From Prorocentrum cordatum (lineage: Eukaryota; Sar; Dinophyceae; Prorocentrales; Prorocentraceae), in NCBI GenBank assembly GCA_963575745.1, contig CAUYUJ010020519.1, forward strand, positions 86,803 through 150,802: a stretch of DNA of 64,000 nt, written 5' to 3'. Position 1 is the first letter of the stretch, and every line of letters starts with the position of its first letter. Below, piece by piece: positions 9,181-19,561 of the stretch. The notes beneath the pieces are model-generated. The model searched no databases. It saw nothing but the letters and a program-made list of their open reading frames with translations, and was not told where the DNA came from. The position numbers and the translations under genes were made by a program.

Positions 9181-10880
9181 TCAGGGGTCCCTAAGATTGC
9201 CCCTACACGGCCCAAGAGGCCCCCCAGAGGGCGCCAAGACGGCCCAAGAGGGTCCCAGGCAGGTCCCAGAGGCACCCAAAACGGACCCAACAGCCTCCCA
9301 GAGGGCTCCTAGAGGAGCACAAGATAGGGCAATCCAATTGGAATTGCCAGCCCCACGCCCCAAGAGGGCGCCCGAGACCCCCACGAGGCCCCAAGCAGCC
9401 AACACGAGGCCTCCAAGACGCGTCATAACCCGTGCAATTTGACCCCCCAGAGGGCCCCGAGAGGCAAAATTTGCCCCGTTCTCTTCGGAAAGCGTACATG
9501 TCAACCGCATTTGTGTTTTTCGTCTTCGCACCGAGCTTGTCCCCAAGAGGCCCCCAGGGGCTTCCAATGTATGTATACATATAACGGCGCACCGGGTCCG
9601 GGGGCCCGGGGCCGGGACCCCGACCACAAATGTGGGCCCCGGGGGGCCCGGAGGCTCGTCGGACCGCCGGACGCCGTCCAAGATCGTTCGCAGGCGGCTT
9701 CGGAACGCGCTCCGATGGCTCCAGATGCCTTCCAAGACGCCTGTCATGACACCAAGAAGGTCCCAGAAGCCTCCAAGACGCTCCGAGAGGCAGCCCAAGA
9801 GATGCCCAAGAAGCAAAAATCGTGCCATTCCTATGGGAAAACGTATATGTTTCGCATGTTCGCCTCTTGGGCTTCCACCGCGTCCAAGACGGCCCAAGAG
9901 GCGCCCAAGACGGTCTACGAGGCCTCCGGGAGCGCTCCAAGGCTGCGCACGAGTGGCCCAGGACGGCCCCAAGACGGCCCAAGAGAGCCCCAAGACGAGT
10001 TCGAGAGGGGTCCCAGACGGAGAAAGCCAACCTCGAATTCCGAGCTTCCGGCCCAAGAGGCTCCAGGAGGCGCCAAAATGCCGCCAAGAGGCGCCAAAAG
10101 GCTCCCAAAAGCACCCCAAGACGTTCCGAGAGGCACCCCAAGAGAGGTCCAAGAAACAAAAATCGTGCCATTCCTATGGGAAAACGTATATTTTTCGCAT
10201 GTTCGCATCTTGGGCTTTCACCGCGTCCAAGACGGCCCAAGAGGCCTCCAAGACGGCCTAGGAGGCCTCCGGGAGCGCTCCAAGGCTGCGCACGAGTGGC
10301 TCAGGACGGCCCCAAGACGGCCCAAGAGAACCCCAAGACGACTTCGAGAGGGGTCCCAGAAGGAGAAAGCCACTCTCGAATTCCGAGCTTCCGGCCCAAC
10401 ACATCCCAGGAGGCGCCAAAACGCCGCCCAGAGGCGCCAAAAGGCTTCCAAAATCAGCCCAAGACGTTCCGAGAGGCACCCCAAGAGAGGTCCAAGAAGC
10501 AAAAATGGTCCCATTCCTATGGGAAAACGTATACTTTTCGCATGGTCGCCTGTTGGGTTTTCACCGCGTCCAACACGTCCGAAGAGGCTCCCAAGACGGC
10601 CTAGGTGGCCCCCAAGAGAGTTCCAAGACGGTTCCCGAGGCGCCCAGGATGGCAAAATTGGACTCCAAAATTGCCTAAAAGAGCCCCAAGGCGTGCCCGA
10701 GAGGGGTCCCAGAGGGAGAAAGCCACTGTAGAATTTCGAGCTTTCGGCCCCAAGAGGCTCCAGGAGGCGCCAAGAGAGCTCCAAGAAGCCCCACGAGAGA
10801 CCCAGGACGCCCCAAGAGGCTCCAAAGGCGGCCCAAGAGAGCCCCAAGATGGGCCCGAGAGGGGTTCCACGCAAGTTGTT
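9181..10880 (+). repeat. 10-11-bp arrays with a 346-bp higher-order repeat
   Basis: Core 1 (ccattcctatgggaaaacgt) recurs at about 9825, 10171 and 10515. Core 2 (tcgaattccgagcttccgg) recurs at about 10033, 10376 and, diverged, 10730. Between them are 10-11-bp units. The order is core 1, about 200 bp of units, core 2, about 145 bp of units, giving a 345-346-bp period over roughly 9815-10860. A diverged core 1 is at about 9462-9540. The long open frames across this region come from stop-free units. Confidence 0.85.
9574..9635 (+). repeat. Junction element A, copy 2
   Basis: Matches 4154-4215 closely: atacatataacggcgcaccg, then a GC-only core, then ccacaaatgtggg. The AT-rich flank is short here (atgtatgtatacatata). 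Confidence 0.85.
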
Positions 10881-10902
10881 ATTGTATCGCTCGGGAAAGG
10901 AC

Positions 10903-11013
10903 GAGGATGAGGAGGAAGACGAGGAGGAGGAGGAGGAGGAGGAGGAGGAGGAGGAGGAGGAGGAGGAGGAGAGGGAGGAGGAGGAAGAGGAGGAGCAGGA
11001 GAAGGAGGAGGAG
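10903..11013 (+). repeat. GAG/GGA microsatellite
   Basis: A nearly pure GAG tract with a few GAC and GAA triplets. It gives artefactual Glu-rich frames. Confidence 0.95.
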
Positions 11014-11397
11014 GGGTGCTGTGGACGCCGCCGAAGCTTCCCGGGGAGTCCTGGGGGCACCTTGGTCTAGGGCCCCTCGTCGCAGCGGCTGGGCGCAGCC
11101 CGAAACGTTGGAGCGTTCGGAGTCCCGGGGTCGATTTTGAGACGACTTTGCGTTTCCAGTGTCTCGCCTTTCTCCTGGACAGTCGAAGGCCAGACTGACA
11201 GATTGCCTTGGGTTCCAGGGGCCACTCTGGCGTGGCCAAGTTGGAGATTTCTACTTGCTCGCCAGTCTGTTACCTCGCTGGTTCCCCCGCCAGATTGCCA
11301 GTTTTTGCTCGATAGGGGCCGCCAGATTGGCGCCAGATTGGCTTCGACTTCGCGTCCCCAATTTCTTGTCACAGCGATTCCTGGGTCTGTGACTCGA
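11014..11397. other. No gene seen
   Basis: Ordinary-complexity sequence. Motifs of the type ccagattg recur at 11290-11345 (ccgccagattgccag, ccgccagattggcgccagattgg), a very short local repeat. Nothing recognisable in translation. Confidence 0.5.
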
Positions 11398-11436
11398 CAG
11401 AACCTACGCGCGCGCGAAGAGCGCGCATGGCTCTAG
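11398..11436. repeat. Hairpin element H, copy 1
   Basis: Sequence cagaacctacgcgcgcgcg ... gcgcgcatggctctag can form a hairpin. It corresponds to 58371-58410, where the stem is more perfect. Both copies are followed at once by a tatgtatgta microsatellite. Confidence 0.7.
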
Positions 11437-11818
11437 TATCTATGTATGTATGTATGTATGTATGGATGGATGGATGGATGGATGGGTGGATGAACGGATG
11501 GATGGATGGATGGATGGATACGGATGGGGATGGATATGTATCTGTATATGCAGATATACATATATGTAAATGTTTCATGTATATGTGTATGTGTATGTAC
11601 ATGTTTTACATGTAGTTGTACATGTACTTGTACATGTATATGTACATGTATATGCATTTGCATATGCATAGTCGTATGTATGGTTGTATGTATATATACG
11701 TATTTATACATGTATATATGTACAAGGACATATATATATACACACATATATATGCGTATATCAATGTATGTATATATACACATAAATACATGTACATGTA
11801 CATGTACTGCACATGATA

Positions 11819-11854
<36 letters not shown>
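11437..11854. repeat. Tetranucleotide and AT microsatellites
   Basis: GTAT units (about 11440-11465), GGAT units (11463-11520), mixed ATAC/ATGT sequence to about 11820, then an uninterrupted AT run at about 11822-11857. Confidence 0.95.
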
Positions 11855-11863
<9 letters not shown>

Positions 11864-11917
11864 GGGAGATCCCGGGCCCCGGGCCCCGGGCAGCGACCCC
11901 CCTTGTATATGCGTGGT
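11855..11917 (+). repeat. Junction element B, copy 1
   Basis: Contains atacatatgggagatcccgg, ccccgggccccggg, then cttgtatat. It matches 56011-56070. AT microsatellite on the left, 10-11-bp array on the right. Confidence 0.85.
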
Positions 11918-11934
11918 CCCCTGGCCGTCCCCAG

Positions 11935-12145
11935 GGGTTCCCGGACGGCCCCAAAACGGACCAGGACAGCTTGGAGACGGGCCGAGGAGGCCCCCCAGAT
12001 GGTCGAAGAAGGCCACGAGACGCCCAAAGATCGCTCCAAGACGCCCACGATGATCCCAAAACGGCTTAAGTGGCCTCCAGAACGCGCCAAGAGGCCTCCA
12101 AGAGGCGCCCCAAGAACGGTCCCAAGAGGCAGTGGTGGGGAGGAG
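11935..12145 (+). repeat. 10-11-bp array, short block
   Basis: Units gccccaaaacgg, gcccaaagatcg, ctccaagacg and gccaagaggc at 10-12-bp spacing. Confidence 0.75.
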
Positions 12146-12730
12146 AAGGACGGAGAAATACTGATCAGCGACAAGTAGGGCGGATGGGAGCGCGGAGCGT
12201 GAATGCGATACGTTTCATGCTGCCCGTCGCAAGTTTACCTTCATTCGCGACGCAGCAGTCTTTCCAGCGCTTGATTGCGCAACGGTCCGAGGGATGCGGC
12301 ATGTACTGCGCCATTCCCACATTGAGTGCTATAAACATATGGCGAACGAAGCATGGTCACACCGATGCTCGTGCGGAAGTGTTCGTGCATTCCCCTTCCC
12401 CTGCTCAGCCTGCGAGCAGGCGCGCTGCGCTCGACGATCAAGTTGGGTCGCTGGGTCTGCGCGGTTGCCCACTGTGGTGTCAACGTTTTCAGCCTTGCAG
12501 TCGTTGCCTTGCATGCTTGGCTGGGGATTTCCCCTGGCCGCGGAGAGTCACTATGCAGGGTTGATCGCTTAGACATCCCCATCGTTTCACACTCACGCAT
12601 GAGCATGTTCAAATTCTATAAGAGCTGGAGGAGCAGAGAAGCGATGCAAGATTGCTTGTAGTCAGAGGCCCAGCCATCAGTGCAAACCGCTGGCTATACA
12701 TGATGAGACGGTGGTCCATGTGTGGGCGTA
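12146..12730. other. No gene recognised
   Basis: Sequence of normal complexity with short open frames on both strands. None gives a recognisable protein, and no frame is favoured. Confidence 0.5.
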
Positions 12731-12734
12731 GGGG

Positions 12735-13625
12735 TTGCCCTGGCTAAAAAGAGGCGTCCCAAGAGGGCTCCAAGAGGCAAAATTCATTGTATTGTTTTCA
12801 ATGGTTTTTGAAGGTTTTTGGGATTCTCGCCTTTTCGGCGACCGGACGCTCCAAGACCGCCCAAGAGGCCTCAAAGACCGCCCCAAGACGGCCTGACACG
12901 CTCCCAAGACGGCCCAAGACAACCCCAAGACGATCCAAGAGGCCCACATGACGGCCCAAGAGGTCCCCAAGACGGCTCCAAGAAGGGGCCGGGGGGGGCC
13001 CGGCCCGGTGCCGTACCCCACCATATGAGGAGATTGGGGGGGTCCCAGGGCTCCCGGGACTGCCCGGGCCCGCTCCCAAACACGCCACGACACGCCAAGA
13101 GGGCCCTAAATATTGCCAAGACAGCCCCAAGAGGCCCCAGACACGCCGAAGATGGCCTCAGGACGGCCGACGACGCCGCCAAAACGTCCCAAGAGCGTCT
13201 CCAGAAGCCCCTCCAACGGGCCCCAGAAGCCGAAAATCATAAATTGTCCGATGGTTTTTAAAGCATTTTTGCGCTCTCGCATGTTCCGCCTCCCCACGGT
13301 CGCGGACGGCGTCAGAGGCCCTTCAGATCGCTCCAAGACGGCCGAATAGGCTCCCAAGAAAGCCCAGAGACGGCCCAGGAGGCTCCCCAGATAATTCAAG
13401 AGGACCTCGAGAGCGCCCCAAGAGAGCCCCAAGAGCTACCCAGGAGGGCCCGAAGAGCGCGACATTTCAAGGTCTCCGGGCAGAGAGGCTCCTAGGACCC
13501 CCCCCGAGAGGCCATCAAGAGGCTCCCAAGAAGCCCCGCGAGGCTCCCAAGAGGCCCCCCGGAAGCCTCAACAGGCCCCCGAGGGGCCCCCAGGGAAGCC
13601 CCTTGCGGGCCCCCAAGGCACCTCG
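12735..13625 (+). repeat. 10-11-bp array with diverged cores
   Basis: Two AT-richer cores, at about 12778-12835 (gaggcaaaattcattg) and 13222-13290 (cgaaaatcataaattg ... cgctctcgcatgttccgcc), are separated by units of the ccaagacggccc type. Near 12990-13080 is a GC-rich segment resembling the junction element core. Confidence 0.75.
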
Positions 13626-14025
13626 GTAAATCGTATTTCCCAGACAGCTTTCGGGGAACATGCTTCCTTGAGCTTCCGCCCACCGCCCCAACCATGTTTC
13701 CAATAGGCTTGCCGACAAGGCCAAAAAGTGTTCCTCGGTGAGCCCCCAGAGGCCCCCCTTTATGAGAGCCGAACAAATCATGCTCCCAAAAAGCTTCTCG
13801 GGAACATGATTCTCGGGGTGCCGCCTTCTGCCCAAACCATGTTCCCTAAACGCCTGTCAGGAAAAAAAAACGAGAGTTCCAAGCAGCGCTACCTGCCGCC
13901 ACGTTCGGAAACGCGTCAGGCCCCGAAGCCTCCGGAGGCGCCCAACGACACCCCAACAAATCATGTTCCCAGGAAGCCTTCCGGGAACATGATTCCTCAG
14001 GCTTCCGCCCCCGACCCCAACCATG
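13626..14025. repeat. Hairpin-containing repeat, three copies
   Basis: Copies at about 13627-13695, 13775-13841 and 13957-14025. Each has an inverted pair such as aatcatgttccc / gggaacatgatt followed by a cttccgccc...ccaaccatg tail. The third copy is the most symmetrical. Confidence 0.8.
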
Positions 14026-14960
14026 GGCCCGCGCAAGGAAGCCTGGCGGCCGCGACCCCCCTGGCTTGCTGGCGCTGGTCTCTGATTATTTACGCTCGTG
14101 CTTGCCCCCCCAAGTCCCGCCCAAGGACGCCTGGCGGCCGCGCGCCCCCCCTGGCTCGTTGGCGCTGGTTTTTGATAAGTTGCGATTGTGGGCCCGCACA
14201 AGGAAGCCTGGCGGCCGCGACCCCCCTGACTCGCTGGCGCTGGTTCCTGATTATTTGCGAGTGTGCTTGCCCCCCCAGGTCCCGCCCAAAGGACGCCTGG
14301 CGGCCGCGCGCCCCCCCTTGCTCGTTGGCGTTGGTTTTTGATTAGTTGCGATTGTGGCCCCGCCCAAAGACGCCTGGCGGCCGCGACCTCCCTGGCTCGC
14401 TGGCGCCGGTTCCTGCTTATTTGCGAGTGTGCTTGCCCCCCCAGGTCCCGCCCAAGGACGCCTGGCGGCCGCGCGCCCCCCGTGGCTCGTTGGCGCTGGT
14501 TTTTGATAAGTTGCGATTGTGGGCCCGCACAAGGAAACCTGGCGGCCGCGACCCCCCTGGCTCGCTGGCGCTGGTCCCTGATTATTTGCTATTGCGCTTG
14601 CCCCCCCAGGTCCCGCCCAAAGGACGCCTGGCGGCCGCGCGCCCCCCTTGGCTCGTTGGCGCTGGTTTTCGATTATTTGCGAGTGTGGGCCCGCCCAAGG
14701 ACGCCTGGCGGCCGCGCGCCCCCCCCTGGCTCGCTGGCGCTGGTTTCTGATGATTTGGATTGTGGGCCCGCACAAAGAAGCCTGGCGGCCGCGACCCCCC
14801 TGGCTCGCTGGCGCTGGTTTCTGATTATTTGCGAGTGCGCTTGCCCCCCCAGGTCTCGCCCACGAACGCCTGGCGGCCGCGCGCCCCCCCTGGCTCGTTG
14901 GCGCTGGTTTTCGATTATTTGTGATTGTGGGCCCGCACAAGGACGCCTGGCGACCCCCCT
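14026..14960. repeat. About 80-bp tandem repeat, about 12 copies
   Basis: The anchor ctggcggccgcg recurs from about 14041 to 14866, then a shortened form at 14947, spaced by 75-90 bp. Two alternating unit types differ in the segment after the anchor (cgcgccccccctggctcgtt against cgacccccctggctcgctgg). Several frames are open; I see no reason to call a gene. Confidence 0.9.
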
Positions 14961-15325
14961 GGCTCGCTGGCGCTGGTTTTCGATTATTTGCGATTGTGCT
15001 TGCCCCCCCAGGTCCCGCCTGGCGTCTTGGGGCGCGCACTGGCGCAGCCAATCGCAATCGTACGTAGACAAAAACCAACGCGGGCCGGAGGCCGGCGCCA
15101 TTCGGGCGAGCCAGAGGTCGGCGTCTCCGTTGTGCGTCCGCGCGCCCTGCGCTGCCACGCGCAATGGCACGTGAGCAAAAACCAACGGACGCGCCACGGC
15201 ATTGAGAGCGCCGGCCGGCTAAGAAATTGCTTCGGAATTGAACCCCTACTTTCTTATTTTTTCCGTTCCCCAGTTCAGCCCCGAAATGTCTTATTTCATG
15301 GTTTCTAAATATTGACCGGGGGTGT
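14961..15325. other. No gene seen; short aaaaaccaacg duplicate
   Basis: The sequence gcaaaaaccaacg-like recurs at 15070 and 15175 with related flanks, separated by about 105 bp. Nothing else is recognisable. Confidence 0.5.
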
Positions 15326-15600
15326 ACATGTTCGAGCCGTCCGAAAATGCGATTTGAGTTTTTCCGCCATCCTTCCGTCCACAGTTCGGCCCTGGAGGTC
15401 CCCAGGACCCCTGGAAGCCCAAAGCGTATTTTCGAACCGTCCAAAACTGCGATTTGAGCTTTTCCGCCGCCCTTCCGTTTCCATTCCGGCCCTGGAAACA
15501 AAAAACACATTTCTGAACCGTCCAAAAATGCGATTTGAGTTTTTTCGCCGTCTTTCCGTCCCCAGTGCAGACCTGGAAGCCCCGAACACCACCTGGAAAT
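15326..15600. repeat. About 83-100-bp tandem repeat, three copies
   Basis: Anchors gccgtccgaaaatgcgattt, aaccgtccaaaactgcgatt and aaccgtccaaaaatgcgatt occur near 15334, 15431 and 15515. Each is followed by tttccgcc and a ccctggaa segment. Confidence 0.85.
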
Positions 15601-16600
15601 CCCAACGCAAAATTCGACTACCATTGAGTAGGAAGGATGTTGTTGTGGGGGAGAGAACCAACATGACAACTGCGATGATTGTGGATATGACTTGATGGAC
15701 GATGACTGCGAGCTGGAAGCCCCCAGTCTTCCGCCCCGATCCTCAGCCCGCCTCCTTCCTTCCTCCTCCTCGTCGTCGTCCTCCTCCTCCTCCTCCCTCC
15801 TCCCTCCTCCGCGATGCACTATGACTCGCGGTGGCGCTTATTTCGCTGAGAGGGGGGGGTTCTCGTACAGCAGCGGGCCAATCGCGCCCCGGTCCATAAG
15901 GCAGGTCGGCACGCAGCCAGGGGCCTGGTCGTCGTCAAGACAGGCTCCTACCACCACACGGGATCCGTTGGACCCAGCCGAAATTCGCCAGCCGAACGGG
16001 CCAGAAGCGTCGTGAGATCTCGTGAGAACCCCAGCGGCCTTCAACAAAGCCTACTTCAAGGCTACCTCCACGACCGGTTCCCGGTTCGGTTCCTGGTTCG
16101 GGCCCGATTCGGTTCCACCGCCTCCGGTCTGGTTTGGTTTCGGTTCACGTCGGGTTTCTGACGGGTTCCGGTTCCGTCGGTTCTCCCTCGGTCGGTTCGG
16201 TTTTGTGGCTCGCGGTTCGGTTCTGTGGTTCATTGTCCTCCTTACCACCTCCGATTTATGGTGGTGGTTGTGGAAAACAGGCCCATCGATTTTGTTGGAT
16301 CACGTGTGGCGAGCCATTGCAAGTGTCGCCAATGGTGATGAGAACAACGTAGTGCTGCGTCTAGAGCTGTGTCTGCTATTCATCCGTGTGTCCGTTTCGC
16401 GTTCTTGCGGAAACCGGTTAGACGATTAGCCGATTGCCCGTGAAGCGTGTCGCGGCGAATTGCGAAGAGCAAGCAATGGCATAACCATGAATGTTGGGCG
16501 GTCCGCGCCGACGTCGAACAGACGATGTTTATGTAATTCGCTGTTCCCCCCGAACTGCAGAGAATACGTTGACATCGTCAGTACTTAAGTTCAGGAGGGG
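15601..16600. other. No gene seen; GGTTC-rich stretch at 16055-16235
   Basis: A TCC tract lies at about 15765-15815. At 16070-16235 the pentamer ggttc and variants recur about 17 times (gttcccggttcggttcctgg). The rest is unique sequence without a recognisable product. Confidence 0.55.
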
Positions 16601-16739
16601 CTATGGTGTTCGGGGGATCTAAGGCGGTGAAACGATTCGTTGTCCCAGGCTTGCGGCGTGGCCAGAAAAGCTCATTCGATCCTTATTCAACGCTTCTTTC
16701 GGTAGCACGAGGACTGTACTCCTCGGCCCATCCTGCTGC

Positions 16740-16947
16740 GCCCCCTTGTTCTCCTCTCTCGCCTTTCCTCATTCCCCTCTCCCTCCTCGTCGTAGTCTGC
16801 CTCCTCCTCCTCCTCCTCCTCCTTTTGCTCCTCACCTCCTCTTCCCTCCTCCTCTTCCTCCTCCTCCTTCTCCTCCTGCTCCCCCTCCCCCTCCTCCTCC
16901 TCCTCCTCCTCCTCCTCCTCCTCCTCCTCCTCCTCCTCCCCCTCACG
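16740..16947 (-). repeat. TCC/CTC pyrimidine tract
   Basis: Almost pure pyrimidine on the plus strand for about 200 bp, with a TCC-type core at 16890-16940. Confidence 0.95.
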
Positions 16948-17314
16948 TCGCGGATAATAAGGCAGTGTTTGATGGTTGGCACAGCGGTAAGGATACCAAG
17001 CCAGCTGGAGAGAACGGTGACTTGTGGGCGGAGGTCGGCATCGAAATGGCCTCTCCGGGAGAGAGGGCGTGTGACGGTAATGTTCACCTTTGGCCACCCC
17101 GAAGTTTAGGACGCGATTGCTGGAGAAGGGGCCTCCTGGCTCGTGGGAGGGAAGGTGTTCGCTGATGTGTTGGCGAGCTGGGGGGGCTGAGCAGCACAGG
17201 CTCTCGGTGAGTGTGCGGAGCCCCATTTTGCAGCTTGAGCATCACATGTTTTGGCTTCGCATGCGTATCCTGAGGTCAACGCTTGACGCTGTAACCGCCG
17301 AGGACAGGGGCTAG
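16948..17314. other. No gene seen
   Basis: Ordinary-complexity sequence between a pyrimidine tract and the coding fragment that follows. A CTAG at 17311-17314 could act as an acceptor for that fragment; no upstream exon was identified. Confidence 0.4.
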
Positions 17315-17863
17315 AGCGAGCAGGCTCCTGATGGGTCTCACCGTAGGTTCTGGCGGCGTGGGGGTTCGGGCCTCGTGGGCCCCGCGGGTGGCGAGAGCGC
17401 TGGTGAGCCAACCATCCTCCCTCCCGCGCCCGCGGCTCCTGTTCCTGGGCCTCCCCCCGCGCCGTCTTCAGCTGAAGCTGTTTCCCTTCTTGAGTCCAGC
17501 CAAGTTTTGGACGATTCGGGGCGTCGTTACCGCCGCCGTCGAAGCTCAGCTGATGTGTCCCTGGCCCGTGCATGGAGAAAGACAGACTGCTTCAGACTTG
17601 TAGCTATTGACGGCTGTCTTCGAGGACTCTCCGAGGGTGCGAGGCTACACATTGCTGGGGGGTGGGCCCACCCCTCCCACAAGCTGTGGTTGCACCAGGA
17701 CCCAGATGTTTGGTTCTGCGCATCTTGTGGCATGTATGTGGGTAACCAAATACTTGGGTTGGGTAAGTTGTGCCCCAATGCGGTGACCGACACCCGTGCT
17801 GAATATCTCAGTCGGATCGAGCGGGATTTTTCCCCAAGGCTGATAGCAGGACCGAGCTCGTGA
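17315..17863 (+). CDS. Coding fragment with CxxCG zinc-binding motif
   Basis: Frame open from just after a TAG at 17312-17314 to a TGA at 17861-17863, with no ATG, so it would be an internal or terminal exon. The first half is Pro/Ala-rich. The second half reads HPSHKLWLHQ then VWFCASCGMYVG, a later LCPNA and YLSRIERDF. The H-x2-H ... C-x2-C ... C spacing suggests a small metal-binding domain. Similar CxxCGxY regions appear, in my recollection, in dinoflagellate retroelement-linked proteins, but that is not certain. It lies about 1.7 kb upstream of the LINE in the same orientation; no link is shown. A decayed gene is equally possible. Confidence 0.45.
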   Translation, partial: SEQAPDGSHRRFWRRGGSGLVGPAGGESAGEPTILPPAPAAPVPGPPPAPSSAEAVSLLESSQVLDDSGRRYRRRRSSADVSLARAWRKTDCFRLVAIDGCLRGLSEGARLHIAGGWAHPSHKLWLHQDPDVWFCASCGMYVGNQILGLGKLCPNAVTDTRAEYLSRIERDFSPRLIAGPSS

Positions 17864-17924
17864 AGAAGTCTGGGGCCCACATGGGGCCTTAGTGGTGGTT
17901 TCCATGGGCTTCGTCCTGGCACTC

Positions 17925-18075
17925 CTGACTCCTCCGCCTCCTCCTCCCTCCTCCTCCCTCCTCCTCCTCCTCCGCCTCCTCCTCCTCCTCCTCCTCCTCC
18001 TCCTCCTCCTCCTCCTCCTCCTCCTACTCTACCTCCCTCCTCATCCTCCCTCCTCCTCCCTCCTTTCCTCCCCCT
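17925..18075 (-). repeat. TCC/CTC pyrimidine tract
   Basis: Plus-strand pyrimidine run with a core of CTC triplets at about 17960-18025. Confidence 0.95.
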
Positions 18076-18249
18076 TCCCCCTCCCCATCTCATCAGCGCG
18101 CCCCCCCTCCCGCAGGAGCGGAAGTTGCCGCCCCACCGCGGCTCTCTGCCAGATTTCCTTCGAGGCGGCACCCCTCAGCCTCCCTTGGCGCATGCTTGCC
18201 CACGCGTCCAGGTGCAAAGGTGTATTGGGGGGCTGTTCAAGGAGGGAGA

Positions 18250-19030
18250 TTGGGTGGGGAAGTGGGAACAGGAAGAGGCGGGGGAGGTCGGGAGAAGTGG
18301 GGAAACAGGGGAGGAAATGGAGGAGGAGGACGAGTGGGGAGGCGGAAAAGGGGAGATTAGGTGGGGAAAAGGACGAGTGAGGAGGAGGACGAGTGGGGAG
18401 ATTAGGTGGGGAAGTGGGAACAGGAAGGGGCGGGGGAGGTCGGGAGAAGTGGGGACACAGGGGAGGACATGGAGGAGGAGGACGAGTGGGGAGGCGGAAC
18501 AGGAGGAGGAGCACGCGAGTGATCTCGATCACTCTAGCGACGTTGATTTCGGTATTGGTATCGACGAGAGGGGGAGGCGGAGGAGGACGATGAGGGGGGT
18601 GGATGGGGTTGTTGAGGATAGTGAGGCGTGGTGGAGGGGGTGGAAACGTAGGATGGAGCGGACAGAAAGTAGGAGGGGTATGGGTTGAGGATCGTGACGC
18701 TGGTAGTTGTTAGGAAACTGAGGCGATGGACGCGGAGGCTGAGGCGGGCGGCCGAAGAGGGGGGAGGAGGGAAGGGAAGGGGATGGGGTTGAGGATCAGG
18801 CATGTGATGACAGGAGGGGCGATGGGCGGGAAAAAGGAGGAGGGCGGAGCAAGAGACAGAAGGACGAGGAGGAGGTAGAGGAGGAATGGGCGAATGAGAA
18901 GGGAGGATGCGGAGGGGATCTGAGGAAGAAAGGAAGACGGACGATGAATGATAATGAGCACGGTGGAGTGGGAGTAGGAGGAATTGGAAGAGGGGATGAA
19001 ACGGCGTAGAGAGGAAGGGAAGATAGCGGG
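18250..19030. repeat. Purine-rich DNA with a duplicated 90-bp segment
   Basis: Positions 18257-18345 and 18409-18497 are near-identical direct copies (ggggaagtgggaacaggaag ... gacgagtggggaggcgg), 152 bp apart. The remainder to 19030 is G/A-rich and degenerate, without a recognisable gene. Confidence 0.75.
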
Positions 19031-19561
19031 GGGCGAGAAGAGAGGGAGGACTGGCAAGCTAGGTGCGCTCGCGCCGCATCTGACATCCTATCCCTCCCAC
19101 ATTCCTTCCCATTGCGCTTACGTTCTCTCTAGCCACGCATGCGTGGCATATTGAGCCTTGAACCACAAGGGGGTCCCCATCGTGCTATGGGCAATCGGAA
19201 AGGGGGAGCTGCATACTTAGGAGGAGGAATTTGCGGATGAACAGGAGGCCAAGGAGGATGAGGAAGGTGGAGGACGAGGACGAACAGCAGCAGCAGGAAT
19301 TGGAGTGGAAGGAGCGGGAGGAGCAGGAGAACCAGGGCAAGGCGGAGGATGGGACAGGAGGGGGGCGACAACAATGAGGAAGGGTTCGGAGCCGGAAAAG
19401 TGGACCGCGCTGGGGCGCGAGCTCAATTCTGAACGACGGAAGCAGAGCCCCGATCGTTCTGGGGAAGCGCCATTTTAACATGTTGGAAGTGCCGAACACG
19501 TTCGGATTGGAAGCACATCTGACAGAGACACTCGCCCACGACGAGAAGCAGGAGGAGCAGC
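19031..19561. other. No gene seen before the LINE
   Basis: Moderately purine-rich; could be 5' untranslated sequence of the LINE whose frame starts at 19562. No promoter motif was identified. Confidence 0.4.

Noticed and set aside
8173-10731. Long open frames rich in Pro, Lys, Arg and Gly across the 10-11-bp arrays
   Set aside because: Several frames on both strands are open at once because the units have no stop trinucleotides; there is no start-site, codon or homology support.
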